Below, piece after piece: positions 33,825 to 43,266 of a stretch of 48,298 bases of DNA (positions are counted from its first letter, which is position 1; every line of letters begins with the position of its first letter). The stretch comes from Bacteroidales bacterium UBA1219 (GTDB lineage Bacteria; Bacteroidota; Bacteroidia; Bacteroidales; P3), in NCBI GenBank assembly GCA_002309295.1, contig DBXF01000062.1, forward strand, positions 1 to 48,298, in the 5' to 3' direction. A program made the position numbers and the translations under genes. The notes beneath the pieces were generated by a model that was given only the letters and a program-made list of their open reading frames with translations, was not told where the DNA came from and ran no database searches.

Positions 33825-35315
33825 TTATTCGATGTTCCAAGTGGCTCCGTCCTTGCCGTCTTTGACGGTTATTCCAATCTCTTTCAGCTTGTCGCGGATG
33901 GCGTCGCTGGTAGCCCAGTCTTTGTTGGCCTTGGCTTTGGCGCGGATGTCCAGTATCATGTCCATCAGTCCGTTTACCACAGCGGCGTTGTCCGAGGCAC
34001 TCTCGTCGGTAAGACCGAGAATGTCGAAAGCGAACACATCGAAGAGGTTTTTCAGCTCGTCGATGTCGGCTTGTGTAAGGGTGTCTTTCTTGTCGTTAAC
34101 GCTGTTGATAGTCTTAACCGCTTCGAATAGATGGGCTATCACAATGGGGGTGTTGAAGTCGTCGTTGATTGCGTCGTAGCAGTTTTGTTTGTATTTGCTG
34201 ATGTCCACCGACGAAGTTTTGGAAGGTTGCAGCGAGCCGAGGGTTTTGTAGGCCTGCATCAGTCGTGAGTAGCCTTTTTCGGCGGCACGCAAGGCTTCGT
34301 TGCTGAAATCCACGGTGCTGCGGTAGTGTGCCTGGAGGATGAAGAAACGTATGGTCATCGGGCTGTAGGCCTGTTCTATCAGTTCCTTGCCGTCTTTATC
34401 CTTATGCGAGGTGCCGTTGAAAAACTCGTCGAGGGTGATGAAGTTGCCCAGCGACTTGCCCATTTTCTTGCCGTCGATGGTAATCATATTGTTGTGCATC
34501 CAGTATTTGCAGGGGCCGTGACCTGTTACGGCGGTCTGCTGTGCTATCTCCGACTCGTGGTGTGGGAAGATGAGGTCCATTCCGCCGCCGTGTATGTCGA
34601 AAGTCTCGCCCAAGTATTTGGTTCCCATGGCGGTACATTCGGTGTGCCATCCGGGGAATCCCACGCTCCACGGCGAGTTCCAGCGCATGATATGTTCCGG
34701 TGCCGCTTTTTTCCAGAGGGCGAAGTCGGCGGAGGCGTGTTTGTCGTCCTGTCCGTCGAGCTCGCGGGTGGTCGAGAGTTGGTCTTCGATGGCGCGTCCC
34801 GAAAGGCAGCCGTATTTCTTGGTTTTTTCCTGATATTTGCGTATGTCGAAATAGATGGAGCCGTTGCTTTCGTAGGCCAGACCTGCCTCGAGGATCTTCT
34901 GCACAAGCTCTATTTGCTCGATGATGTGGCCCGAGGCGCGGGGCTCTATGCTGGGGTGCAGCACGTTGAGACGGTCCATGGCGGCGTGGTAGCGGTCGGT
35001 GTAGAGCTGGGCTACCTCCATAGGTTCGAGGTTTTCGAGACGGGCTTTCTTGGCAATCTTGTCCTCGCCTTCGTCAGCGTCGTGTTCGAGGTGTCCCACG
35101 TCGGTGATGTTACGTACGTAACGCACTTTGTAGCCGAGGTGCCGCAGGTAGCGGAACACCACGTCGAAAGTGATGGCGGGACGGGCGTGTCCCAGATGTG
35201 CGTCGCCATAGACTGTGGGACCGCACACGTACATGCCAACATAAGGGGCGTTCAGCGGGCGGAACAGCTCTTTCTGCCTCGTAAGGGTGTTGTATATTAT
35301 GAGTTCGCTATCCAT
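33825..35315 (-). CDS. cysS: Cysteinyl-tRNA synthetase
   Basis: The 496-residue class I synthetase charges tRNA(Cys). The zinc-binding and HIGH region reads MYVCGPTVYGDAHLGHAR (about 28-45; C31), and the KMSKS loop reads KMGKSLGNF near 290. The other zinc ligands are in GWHTECTAMG and HHESEIAQ. It is the first gene of the cysS-dnaG(-RCK/RyR) run. The start is preceded by the -7 box TATATTTG at 35370-35377. Confidence 0.96.
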   Translation of the reverse strand: MDSELIIYNTLTRQKELFRPLNAPYVGMYVCGPTVYGDAHLGHARPAITFDVVFRYLRHLGYKVRYVRNITDVGHLEHDADEGEDKIAKKARLENLEPMEVAQLYTDRYHAAMDRLNVLHPSIEPRASGHIIEQIELVQKILEAGLAYESNGSIYFDIRKYQEKTKKYGCLSGRAIEDQLSTTRELDGQDDKHASADFALWKKAAPEHIMRWNSPWSVGFPGWHTECTAMGTKYLGETFDIHGGGMDLIFPHHESEIAQQTAVTGHGPCKYWMHNNMITIDGKKMGKSLGNFITLDEFFNGTSHKDKDGKELIEQAYSPMTIRFFILQAHYRSTVDFSNEALRAAEKGYSRLMQAYKTLGSLQPSKTSSVDISKYKQNCYDAINDDFNTPIVIAHLFEAVKTINSVNDKKDTLTQADIDELKNLFDVFAFDILGLTDESASDNAAVVNGLMDMILDIRAKAKANKDWATSDAIRDKLKEIGITVKDGKDGATWNIE

Positions 35316-35369
35316 GATATTTTGATTTTTAATAACTTAGTTAGAAATAGTGGAAAAAAAACCAAATTA

Positions 35370-35377
35370 CAAATATA
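35370..35377 (-). promoter_or_regulatory. -7 box of cysS-dnaG operon
   Basis: Minus-strand TATATTTG, 54 bases before the cysS ATG. No TTTG at consensus spacing. Confidence 0.5.
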
Positions 35378-35447
35378 CGAAAAAAAATTGAAAGTTTGAA
35401 TCTAATCCGTTGCAAGGGTGCTTCATCTTTTGTTGGCACTATTCAAT

Positions 35448-35480
35448 AAAAAAACCCCGCGACATTGTGGCGGGGTTTTT
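35448..35480. terminator. Bidirectional intrinsic terminator
   Basis: ACCCCGC and GCGGGGT arms (35454-35460, 35470-35476) are flanked by A7 and T5 runs. It ends the lipoprotein gene on the minus strand, just before the cysS promoter region. Confidence 0.85.
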
Positions 35481-35502
35481 AGGATTAAACGGTGAGTAGA
35501 TA

Positions 35503-36174
35503 TTATTCACCTTCAGGGCCATTTCCTTCATCCTGGATATCTTCAATCCATTGAATCATACCGTGCAAGCGGCTCTGGAAGTAGCCTGCAAAAGGAACGC
35601 TGGCGGTAACATCTATAGAAGGATCTTGTTCGCGGTCGATGGTGTAGGCTGTGCCGGTGAAATCACCGCAAATTTTGGATGTTGTAACCTCGGTGACGTT
35701 GATGGTACCGGTTTTCATCACATAGAATTTGGTTTTGCTAACGGCAATGCCAACGAGCTGAGCGCCGGCGAATTTTCCGTTGAATAGCGAGCGGTAGTCG
35801 AAATCAAGAACATCCTCGGCAGTGAGGTAGTTTTCAACTGTGTAGGTAGCACCCTCATAAACACGGCCGGTCAAACGGTAGGCCATCATCGGGAAAATAA
35901 TGGCGTTGGAGTCGCGGATGTTGAGTAAGTCGTTGATGCTCATCGACATAGCTAAACCAATTGTGTAAGGATTTGCTTTTTCGGTTCCTTCTTTCGTCAT
36001 TGCCATACTTGCGGAGAAATGAATCTCATCGTCGCCGGTTTCGGTTTGTTCACCTACAGTTACAGCGGCTTTGCCTGTGATTTCGGCCATAACTTCTTGT
36101 ACGGTTTCATCGTCGCAGGAAGCAAAAATCATTGCTCCAGCGATAACTGCCATTGTAAAAAATAACTTTTTCAT
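35503..36174 (-). CDS. Lipoprotein, unknown function
   Basis: The 223-residue protein has a lipoprotein signal with lipobox MIFASC and an acidic, beta-rich mature part. I recognise no domain. Its size and pattern are those of the many Bacteroidota cell-surface or periplasmic lipoproteins. It has its own -7 box (TATATTTG, 36257-36264) with a leader of about 75 bases, and a strong terminator after it, so it is a single-gene unit. Confidence 0.75.
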   Translation of the reverse strand: MKKLFFTMAVIAGAMIFASCDDETVQEVMAEITGKAAVTVGEQTETGDDEIHFSASMAMTKEGTEKANPYTIGLAMSMSINDLLNIRDSNAIIFPMMAYRLTGRVYEGATYTVENYLTAEDVLDFDYRSLFNGKFAGAQLVGIAVSKTKFYVMKTGTINVTEVTTSKICGDFTGTAYTIDREQDPSIDVTASVPFAGYFQSRLHGMIQWIEDIQDEGNGPEGE

Positions 36175-36256
36175 TGTTTTTAATTTTTGTTTAACTTTTT
36201 GATTTTCTTTGTTTTATGTGCTTTTGTTATGTTGTAATAACTTGAAAGTATCTCTG

Positions 36257-36264
36257 CAAATATA
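36257..36264 (-). promoter_or_regulatory. -7 box of lipoprotein gene
   Basis: Minus-strand TATATTTG between miaA and the lipoprotein gene. Confidence 0.45.
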
Positions 36265-36296
36265 CGTTTTTTTTGTAAAAAGGTTGGAATTGTTTG

Positions 36297-37211
36297 TTAA
36301 TTTTGGGTTTTTAAGAAAGTTTTTGTCACGAAATCGATTTTTTCGTCGAAAGAGAATTCGGGATTAATCCAAAGTATCTCCGTGCCGTTGCGCTCCATGC
36401 GGCGGAACCACGTCATTTGGCGTTTGGCAAACTGCCGAATGGCGATGTTCAGTTTTTCCACCATCTCGTCGTACGACAATTGTTTTTGCAGATATAGTGT
36501 AACGTAGCGATATTCGAGACCGTAGCGCAGCAAGCGTTCGGGCGGCACGCCGTTGTCCAGAAGTTTCTGCACCTCGTCCACCATGCCTTCTTGCAGACGC
36601 TGTTCCAGACGCTGGCGTATGCGCTGCATTATGGTTTGTCGCGGGTAGGCTATGCCGAACACTATGCTCGAAAAATCGGTGCGTTGCTCGAAAGGGTGTG
36701 TTTTTTGGTATTCCTGTATCTCGATGGCGCGTAGCATCCGTTCGCGGCTTTCGGTATCGGTGTGGTTGTGGAGTTTAATATATGTCTGAAGCAGCTGTGT
36801 CAGCTCTTCGTCGGTTTGCGATGCAAGTGTTTGGCGTAGTTCGGTGTTTTCAGGCACAAGGGCGAAGGGATACTGTTTTAGCACCGATTCGATGTAAAGT
36901 CCTGTGCCACCGCACAATATAGGCACGTGGTTTTGGTTTTGGATTTGGTCGTATGCCACCCAAAAGTCGCGGTAAAACTCCCCAGCGCTGTATTCGTAGC
37001 CCGGTTGGCGTATGTCTATCAGGTGGTAGGGGATGTCGGTGTCGTGTATTCGGTATTCGAGCAGGTCTTTTCCGGTGCCTATATCCATGCCTCGGAACAC
37101 CTGTCGCGAGTCGGCGCTGATAATCTCGCCGCCGAGGCGGTAGGCCGTTTCGGTGGCTATGTGCGTCTTGCCGCAGGCCGTGGGTCCGAGTATGGTTATT
37201 AGTGGAAACAT
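36297..37211 (-). CDS. miaA: tRNA dimethylallyltransferase
   Basis: The 304-residue enzyme adds a dimethylallyl group to A37 of tRNAs that read UNN codons. It has the P-loop GPTACGKT (9-16), the substrate aspartate in SADSRQVFRGMDIGTGK (about 33-49), and the C-terminal RQFAKRQMTWFRR block (about 264-276) typical of MiaA. Its start lies only six bases beyond the T tract of a strong terminator, and no -7 box is visible in between. It therefore probably relies on read-through from the PorE-like gene or on an unrecognised promoter. Confidence 0.95.
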   Translation of the reverse strand: MFPLITILGPTACGKTHIATETAYRLGGEIISADSRQVFRGMDIGTGKDLLEYRIHDTDIPYHLIDIRQPGYEYSAGEFYRDFWVAYDQIQNQNHVPILCGGTGLYIESVLKQYPFALVPENTELRQTLASQTDEELTQLLQTYIKLHNHTDTESRERMLRAIEIQEYQKTHPFEQRTDFSSIVFGIAYPRQTIMQRIRQRLEQRLQEGMVDEVQKLLDNGVPPERLLRYGLEYRYVTLYLQKQLSYDEMVEKLNIAIRQFAKRQMTWFRRMERNGTEILWINPEFSFDEKIDFVTKTFLKTQN

Positions 37212-37216
37212 GTCGT

Positions 37217-37257
37217 AAAAAAAAACGACATCTCCGGTGTTGCTACCGAAGATGTCG
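37217..37257 (-). terminator. Intrinsic terminator directly before miaA
   Basis: On the minus strand the arms CGACATCT and AGATGTCG (37250-37257, 37226-37233), continued by CGGT/ACCG after one mismatch, form a 12-bp hairpin followed by nine T (37217-37225). It closes the PorE-like gene but stands six bases before the miaA ATG. Confidence 0.85.
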
Positions 37258-37286
37258 AAAATGAAAAAATCAATCTATTGTCATCT

Positions 37287-39956
37287 CTAATCGTCGAGGA
37301 AAGTCAGACGGGCTTTTTGTTTGTTGAACTCGTATTTGCCGAATTCGTTGAGTCCTACGCGGTTTATCACGAAATTGCCTGGGGCGTTTTTAAGCACCAC
37401 GGCTTCCACTTTTTCGAGACGTTGCTGGCCAATCTGTACGCTTTTCAGTATCACGATGGCTTTGTCGAGGATATTGCCTTCGGGGTCGAAGGAGTTGTCG
37501 CGTTCGGGGAAGTCTTCTTTGTTGATACGACGTTTGTAGAGGAAGTTCATGGCTTCTTCCCACGAAATTGCCAATGCTTCGTTGAAACGCTCGTCGATGA
37601 GCATCGTTACAGCGGCGCCGTTAACAATGGCTTTTATCTCGCCTTTGGTGGACTGAATCATGGTAACAGGCACCGAAGCCTCTTCGTGGATGATGAAAGG
37701 AACAGTCTCCTCGTCGGGATCTTCGGTGGGTTTGTTCACAAGGTCGATAATTTTGCCATCCTCGGTCTCTTTCACCGTTTGCACCTCCTCAGCCATGTTG
37801 TTGATAAGCTTTTTGGAAACGAAATCGGTACGCAGTATCACGAAATCGGTGCGGCGGTTGAGCTGGTGGGCCACATCCTGCTGTGCTTTCGGCAGACGGT
37901 TCACGTATTCGCATTCCAGCACCACGCCTTTTTTGAACAAATATCCGTTCACCATCATGTCTTTTTCCATCACTCGCGGTATGCGTTCGCCGTAGCCCTT
38001 GGCCACAAGACGGTCTTTCTCAATTCCGCGCGACACAAGGTAGTCCACCACCGATTGAGCACGGCGCTGTGACAAGGTGTCGTTGGTGAGGGTGATAAAC
38101 GGACGGCAGTCGGTGTGCGAGCGTATCTCGATAACCAAGTTGGGGTTGTTAGTCATTATAAGGTAGAGGTCCATCAGCGAGTCCTGATATTGTTCTTTGA
38201 GGTCCCATTTAGCAAGGTCGTAGCGTATCTCGGGCAACGTTACAGGTTGCTTGGGAACGGGTTCCATACGGAAATTGTGGACAATGTCCTTGTCGGTGTT
38301 GTAGCCATAGGTGCTTTCGGAGCCTTCCACGCTGAAGTAATCCACTTTGGAGAGGTACATTTTGTATATAACGTTGCGTTTCACCTTGTCGGTGCCGAAA
38401 CGGTAAACGCCGTTTTTGTCGGTGATTTCCTCGTATTCGTTGCCGTCGGAGCCCACCAGACGCACTTTAACGCCGCGCATCAGCTGCATAGATTTCTCGT
38501 CGCGCACATTGCCTTCGATGCTATACAGCAGCGGGGGCAGGTAGAACGAGAAGATGTCGTATTGCAGGTCGGGCAGACGTTTTCCTTTGAATTCGGTGTT
38601 TTTGTTGTGTGGGTCGGCAAGGTAGCGGTTCGACGAGAAATATCCGTGTTCGTTGTAATCCACGCCTGTGTTGGGGAAATAGATTATGCCCATTTCGTCG
38701 AACGAGGAGTTGATAGGCACTCCGAGGTTCTCGGCTTTGGACCATGAGGCGCCTTTAGGGGTAACGCGGAAAAGGTCGAGGCCGCCAAGTCCGGGCAGAC
38801 CGTTGGACGAGAAATACAGCACCGAGTCTTGGTTGATGGTGGGGAACACCTCACGACCGGGGGTGTTTACATTCGGGCCGAGGTTCAGCGGAGCGCCGAA
38901 GTCTTCGTTCAAAGAATTGCGGTGTACCACCCAGAGGTCGTAGTCGCCGTAGCCGTCGGGCATGTCGGACGAGAAATACAGGGTGAGGCCGTCAGCGGAA
39001 ACGCAGGGGTGCATGTGGCTGTAGGTGGTGTCGCCCAAATCGACGAGTTTAGGAGTTGACCATTCTTGCTGAGGCTCGTTGCTTTCTTCCTTTTTGGATT
39101 TCTTTTTGCCTTTGGTATCCTGTTCGGGCTGCACGCGGACGGTAACGTACACCTGACAGTTGTTGTCGCGGTGCTCGATAACGTTGCATCGGGTGAAGAA
39201 CACGGTATTGCCGTCGGCGGTGGCGGAGGCTTCACTTTCGTTGGCGTGGGTGTTGATGATTTTTTCATCGCCGTCGATGAGTTTTAGTTCCATCCAGTTG
39301 CCTTTGCGGTCCTTTGTCTGATAGTAGATCGACGAGAAAGCTTCGCCGGTCCATTCATCCTTCTTGGTTTCCTCGTCGGCGATGCGCGAAGAGGTGAATG
39401 TTATGGAGTTGGTGTCGTTGCCGAAGAAGCTGAGCATCCAGTCGTTGTATTTGGTGTTCCACTGCGGCACGGAGTCGATTACGTGGCGTGTGCGTTCGCG
39501 GTGCATTTTGGCGATGATTTTTAGCGACGCCTTGCGTTCGGTGCCGTATTCATCGCCGGGTACAAGTTTGAGATATTCGTCGTAGTATTGGTCGGCAAGC
39601 TCTATGTTGTTGTCCACCACCGAAAAACGGTACATCTCGGCCAGATAGAGGTAAATCTTGGGTTCCGAGGTGTAGTATTTGTTGGTAACAAGGCGTTTGT
39701 AGTAGCGTATTGCCTTGTCGTAATAGTTCATAAAGCGGTAGCATTCGGCCATCTGGAACAGCACGCGGTTTTTCTCGGCGCGGTTCGATTTTATCGACTT
39801 GAACGCCGATTCGTATGTCTCTGCGGCTTCGATGTATTTCTTCTGCTTAAAAAGATCGTCGGCTCTTTGGGTTACACTTTTGGTCTGCGAATAACCCGAC
39901 AGTGCGTACAAAACGGCCAAAACCAATACAAATAGTCCCTTCTTGTAATTTTTCAT
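37287..39956 (-). CDS. PorE-like OmpA protein with degenerate retropepsin-like tail
   Basis: The 889-residue protein has a signal peptide (1-23), TPR repeats (about 25-150), a PD40/WD40-like propeller (about 180-480, with YFSSNGLPGLGGLDLF) and a carboxypeptidase-regulatory-like fold (about 480-560). An OmpA peptidoglycan-binding domain follows (about 575-720: IEIRSHTDCR, LSQRRAQSVVDYLVSRGI, NRRTDF). This order is that of PorE, the peptidoglycan anchor of the type IX secretion system. After a linker, residues 766-889 have the strand pattern of a retropepsin-like aspartic protease, but the catalytic DTG is DER (D788). The tail is thus probably a non-catalytic fold. The identification of the tail rests on pattern memory and should be tested. 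Confidence 0.85.
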   Translation of the reverse strand: MKNYKKGLFVLVLAVLYALSGYSQTKSVTQRADDLFKQKKYIEAAETYESAFKSIKSNRAEKNRVLFQMAECYRFMNYYDKAIRYYKRLVTNKYYTSEPKIYLYLAEMYRFSVVDNNIELADQYYDEYLKLVPGDEYGTERKASLKIIAKMHRERTRHVIDSVPQWNTKYNDWMLSFFGNDTNSITFTSSRIADEETKKDEWTGEAFSSIYYQTKDRKGNWMELKLIDGDEKIINTHANESEASATADGNTVFFTRCNVIEHRDNNCQVYVTVRVQPEQDTKGKKKSKKEESNEPQQEWSTPKLVDLGDTTYSHMHPCVSADGLTLYFSSDMPDGYGDYDLWVVHRNSLNEDFGAPLNLGPNVNTPGREVFPTINQDSVLYFSSNGLPGLGGLDLFRVTPKGASWSKAENLGVPINSSFDEMGIIYFPNTGVDYNEHGYFSSNRYLADPHNKNTEFKGKRLPDLQYDIFSFYLPPLLYSIEGNVRDEKSMQLMRGVKVRLVGSDGNEYEEITDKNGVYRFGTDKVKRNVIYKMYLSKVDYFSVEGSESTYGYNTDKDIVHNFRMEPVPKQPVTLPEIRYDLAKWDLKEQYQDSLMDLYLIMTNNPNLVIEIRSHTDCRPFITLTNDTLSQRRAQSVVDYLVSRGIEKDRLVAKGYGERIPRVMEKDMMVNGYLFKKGVVLECEYVNRLPKAQQDVAHQLNRRTDFVILRTDFVSKKLINNMAEEVQTVKETEDGKIIDLVNKPTEDPDEETVPFIIHEEASVPVTMIQSTKGEIKAIVNGAAVTMLIDERFNEALAISWEEAMNFLYKRRINKEDFPERDNSFDPEGNILDKAIVILKSVQIGQQRLEKVEAVVLKNAPGNFVINRVGLNEFGKYEFNKQKARLTFLDD

Positions 39957-40154
39957 CGTGTGTTTTTATATTTGGGTTTCTTTATACAAATAATTGTTTT
40001 CCAATAATTTAAATACGATTCTATCGCTCTTTGGGGGCGATAATTCAACCTGCTAAAATACGCTTTTTTTTTGGATTTTCGGCATTTTTTCGCTTTTGTG
40101 TCAAAAAAATTGTTTTTTTTCGTGCCAAAACGTCCCAAATTCAAATAATTGTTG

Positions 40155-40162
40155 TAACTTTG
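40155..40162 (+). promoter_or_regulatory. -7 box of ddl
   Basis: TAACTTTG lies 86 bases before the preferred ATG at 40249, implying a moderately long leader. The frame is also open upstream to 40096, but the promoter inside it supports the shorter protein. Confidence 0.55.
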
Positions 40163-40248
40163 CAAAACGTTTCACAAAAGCGTTTTTTCGCGTTTTTTGG
40201 TACGTTTTTAAACAAAAACAGATTGTAGCACAAAAACTTATAACAACG

Positions 40249-41229
40249 ATGAAAAAAAAGATTGCCGTTGTGATGGGCGGCTTTTCGGGCGAACACGACA
40301 TTTCGATAAACAGTGGCAACGAGGTTTTCAAAGCCCTCGACAGGGAGAAATACGAGCCCTACCGCATTGTTGTCGAACCTAACGAGTGGTTTTATCTTGC
40401 CGACGACGGCACCCATCTCCCGTTGGACAAAAACGACTTCTCGGTAACTATCGATGGCCAGAAAGTACGTTTCGACCTCGCTTTTGTGATTGTCCACGGC
40501 AACCCGGGCGAAAACGGACGTCTGCAGGGCTATTTCGACATGATAGGCATAAAATACACTACCTGCGATTTCTACACTTCGGTGCTTACCTTCAACAAAG
40601 GCTACTGCAACCCGCTGGTGCGCAGTTTCGACATTGTAGCTCTGGCCAAGTCGAGGCTCATATATCGCGGACAGGTGGATACCGACGCCATTCTTGCCGA
40701 GCTTGAGCTGCCAATTTTTGTGAAACCCGCCGCCGGAGGCTCCAGCGTGGGCATGACCAAGGTGAAACGTCCCGAGGACTTGCCCGCCGCCATCGAGCGC
40801 GCACTGCACGAGGACGACCAAGTGCTGGTGGAGGAATTTATCGAAGGTCGCGAGTTCGGTTGCGGTGTGATACAGACTAAGGACGAGCTGATAGCTTTCC
40901 CCGTTACCGAAATAATACCCATTGGCCGCGAGTTTTTCGACTACGAAGCCAAATACCACGGTTTTTCTAACGAAGTAACCCCCGCCGAAGTGGATGCACG
41001 TGTTTCGCAATTGATGCAGGACACCGCAAAGAAACTGTACAAAATGCTCAACTGTCGCGGCATAGTGCGTTTCGATTTTATATACAACGAAAAGAAAGAA
41101 AAACTCTACTTCTTGGAAATCAACACTATACCTGGACAGTCGGCGGAAAGCATAGTGCCAAAACAGGCTCGCGCTATGGGCATAAGCACCTCCGAGCTGT
41201 ACACCATGGTGATAGAAAGTTTTCTCTGA
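40249..41229 (+). CDS. ddl: D-alanine--D-alanine ligase
   Basis: The 326-residue enzyme joins two D-alanines for peptidoglycan. It begins MKKKIAVVMGGFSGEHDISI (the N-terminal GGxSxEHxxS motif), and has VHGNPGENGRLQGYF, the ATP-grasp lysine block PIFVKPAAGGSSVGM, and EINTIPGQS with the metal ligand. All standard motifs are intact. An in-frame upstream start at 40096 is rejected because it adds a 51-residue non-homologous leader that spans the -7 box. Divergent from the PorE-like gene. Confidence 0.95.
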   Translation: MKKKIAVVMGGFSGEHDISINSGNEVFKALDREKYEPYRIVVEPNEWFYLADDGTHLPLDKNDFSVTIDGQKVRFDLAFVIVHGNPGENGRLQGYFDMIGIKYTTCDFYTSVLTFNKGYCNPLVRSFDIVALAKSRLIYRGQVDTDAILAELELPIFVKPAAGGSSVGMTKVKRPEDLPAAIERALHEDDQVLVEEFIEGREFGCGVIQTKDELIAFPVTEIIPIGREFFDYEAKYHGFSNEVTPAEVDARVSQLMQDTAKKLYKMLNCRGIVRFDFIYNEKKEKLYFLEINTIPGQSAESIVPKQARAMGISTSELYTMVIESFL

Positions 41230-41369
41230 AAAAAGTCGATAATCTGTAAAAAACATCTCAAAAAAATCACTCCAAAAAATATCAACACATAATAATCTGT
41301 TATCGAAAATATTAAACGTGCAAACTGAAAATAGTACGAAAATAATATAAAAAAGCCAATATTTTTTCG

Positions 41370-41377
41370 TATCTTTG
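41370..41377 (+). promoter_or_regulatory. -7 box of recJ
   Basis: TATCTTTG ends only 14 bases before the ATG at 41392, so the transcript leader would be very short (under about 10 bases). Confidence 0.5.
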
Positions 41378-41391
41378 CACACTCGAAACAG

Positions 41392-43266
41392 ATGAAAGAA
41401 AAAGAATGGAAATTATGGGAAAAATATGCTACTGAGGCCGAAAAGAAGGTTCGTGATGAAGCTGTAAAGAGGCTCGAAGCATCGGGTGAGAGTTGGCTTA
41501 CCGCCACACTCCTTGCCGAGCGTGGCATTACTACTAGCGAAGAACGCGACAAGTTTTTCGCCCCAAAGTTATCTCATCTGCACGACCCGTTTCTGATGCG
41601 GGATATGGACAAGGTAATTCCCCGTATCGAAAAAGCAATCTCCAACAACGAACGCATCCTTGTTTACGGCGACTACGACACCGACGGCACCACCGCCGTG
41701 GCACTTCTCTACTCTTACCTGCATAAAGATTACGACAACATCGATTTCTACGTTCCCGACCGCTATACCGAAGGCTACGGAATATCGCGCAAGGGCATGG
41801 ACTACGCTGCGTCGACGGGGGTGAAACTCGTTATTGCCCTAGACTGCGGCATTCGCGCCAACGAACAGATAGCCTACGCCAACCAGCACGGCATCGATGT
41901 CATCGTAGGCGACCACCACTTGCCCGGCGACGAACTGCCACCAGCCTATGCCATCCTCGACCCCAAACGCGACGGATGCGATTATCCCTACAAAGAGCTG
42001 TCGGGCTGCGGCATAGCTTTCAAGATAGTAGAAGCTATGCTCGAAAAAAAGCTCGGTGTAAAAATGTGCGATAATCCAGACCTACAAACGGGGGTGGGAG
42101 AGCGACTGAAAAAAAACTTAGCCCGATACCTCGACCTCGCTGTACTGAGCATAGCCTCCGACATAGTTCCTATAACTGGCGAAAATCGTGTACTGGCATA
42201 TTTCGGACTCAGGATGATAAACTACCGCCCGCGTCCCGGAATCGAGAAGATACTCTTCTACAGTGACATCGTACATAAAAAAGACGGATTAAAAGATCAG
42301 TATTTCAATAAAGAACTAACTATCTCCGACCTCGTTTTCCTTGTGGGACCACGAATAAACGCCGCCGGACGCATAGAGGACGCCAAAGACTCGGTGAAAC
42401 TGCTGCTTTGCGACAACGAGCAAAATGCCAACCAGTGGGCTGAAAAAATAAACAAATACAACTCCGAACGCAAAAAACTCGACCATGCGGTAACCGAAGA
42501 GGCCACACACATGATAGACTCCAACCCCAAATTGCAAAACAAAAAGTCAATAGTGCTTTTCGACGAAAATTGGCACAAAGGAGTGATAGGCATAGTGGCT
42601 TCGCGACTGGTTGAAGAATTCTACAAACCCACCATCATATTCACCAAATCCGACGACTTGTACACAGGGTCGGCACGCTCGGTGAAAGAGTTCGACATAC
42701 ACTCTGCCATCGGCCAGTGCAGCGACCTTCTGGAACATTTTGGCGGACACAAATATGCCGCCGGCCTTGCCGTGAAACCAGAGAACTACGATAAATTTGT
42801 CGAAAGATTCGAAGAAGTGGTGTCCAACTCCATTTTGGACGAACAAACTATTCCAGAAATAGAGATAGATGCCGAAGTGAGTTTAGCCAAAGACATACAA
42901 AACGACGGATTCCTTGATGATCTCAAAAAATTTGCTCCATTTGGACCAGGTAATATGCTGCCCGTTTTCCGAACCAACAATATGGTTCAATATAAAAATC
43001 CAACCGATCCCAAAGATGATAAGTATAATCCGCGACAAGTAGGAAACGCAGAAGTAAAACATCTAAAATTTTATCCTATAGAACTCGACAACAGCCAAAC
43101 AAAAATATATCCAGCTATAGGCTTCGGATTGGGTGAGTACTACGAAGCTTTGAAAAACGAAAAATCTTTTGACATCTGCTACCACATAGAAGAAAACTTT
43201 TGGAATGGAAAGACTGAATTGCAACTCAATGTGAAAGACCTCAAACTCCGTCCCAAGGACGAGTAA
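41392..43266 (+). CDS. recJ: Single-stranded-DNA exonuclease RecJ
   Basis: The 624-residue 5'-3' exonuclease acts in recombination and mismatch repair. Motifs are GDYDTDGTTA (about 93-102), the DHH motif in VGDHHLPGDELP (about 172-183), SGCGIAFK, and the DHHA1 block GGHKYAAG (near 450). Length is somewhat greater than that of typical Bacteroidota RecJ (about 570), mostly by extra C-terminal residues after the OB domain. The 3' part of the gene is more AT-rich than the 5' part. The start is nearly leaderless. Confidence 0.94.
   Translation: MKEKEWKLWEKYATEAEKKVRDEAVKRLEASGESWLTATLLAERGITTSEERDKFFAPKLSHLHDPFLMRDMDKVIPRIEKAISNNERILVYGDYDTDGTTAVALLYSYLHKDYDNIDFYVPDRYTEGYGISRKGMDYAASTGVKLVIALDCGIRANEQIAYANQHGIDVIVGDHHLPGDELPPAYAILDPKRDGCDYPYKELSGCGIAFKIVEAMLEKKLGVKMCDNPDLQTGVGERLKKNLARYLDLAVLSIASDIVPITGENRVLAYFGLRMINYRPRPGIEKILFYSDIVHKKDGLKDQYFNKELTISDLVFLVGPRINAAGRIEDAKDSVKLLLCDNEQNANQWAEKINKYNSERKKLDHAVTEEATHMIDSNPKLQNKKSIVLFDENWHKGVIGIVASRLVEEFYKPTIIFTKSDDLYTGSARSVKEFDIHSAIGQCSDLLEHFGGHKYAAGLAVKPENYDKFVERFEEVVSNSILDEQTIPEIEIDAEVSLAKDIQNDGFLDDLKKFAPFGPGNMLPVFRTNNMVQYKNPTDPKDDKYNPRQVGNAEVKHLKFYPIELDNSQTKIYPAIGFGLGEYYEALKNEKSFDICYHIEENFWNGKTELQLNVKDLKLRPKDE

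Noticed and set aside
40096..40248. N-terminal extension of ddl
   Set aside because: The extension spans the -7 box at 40155-40162 and does not resemble Ddl. The start MKKKIAVVMGG fits the family.
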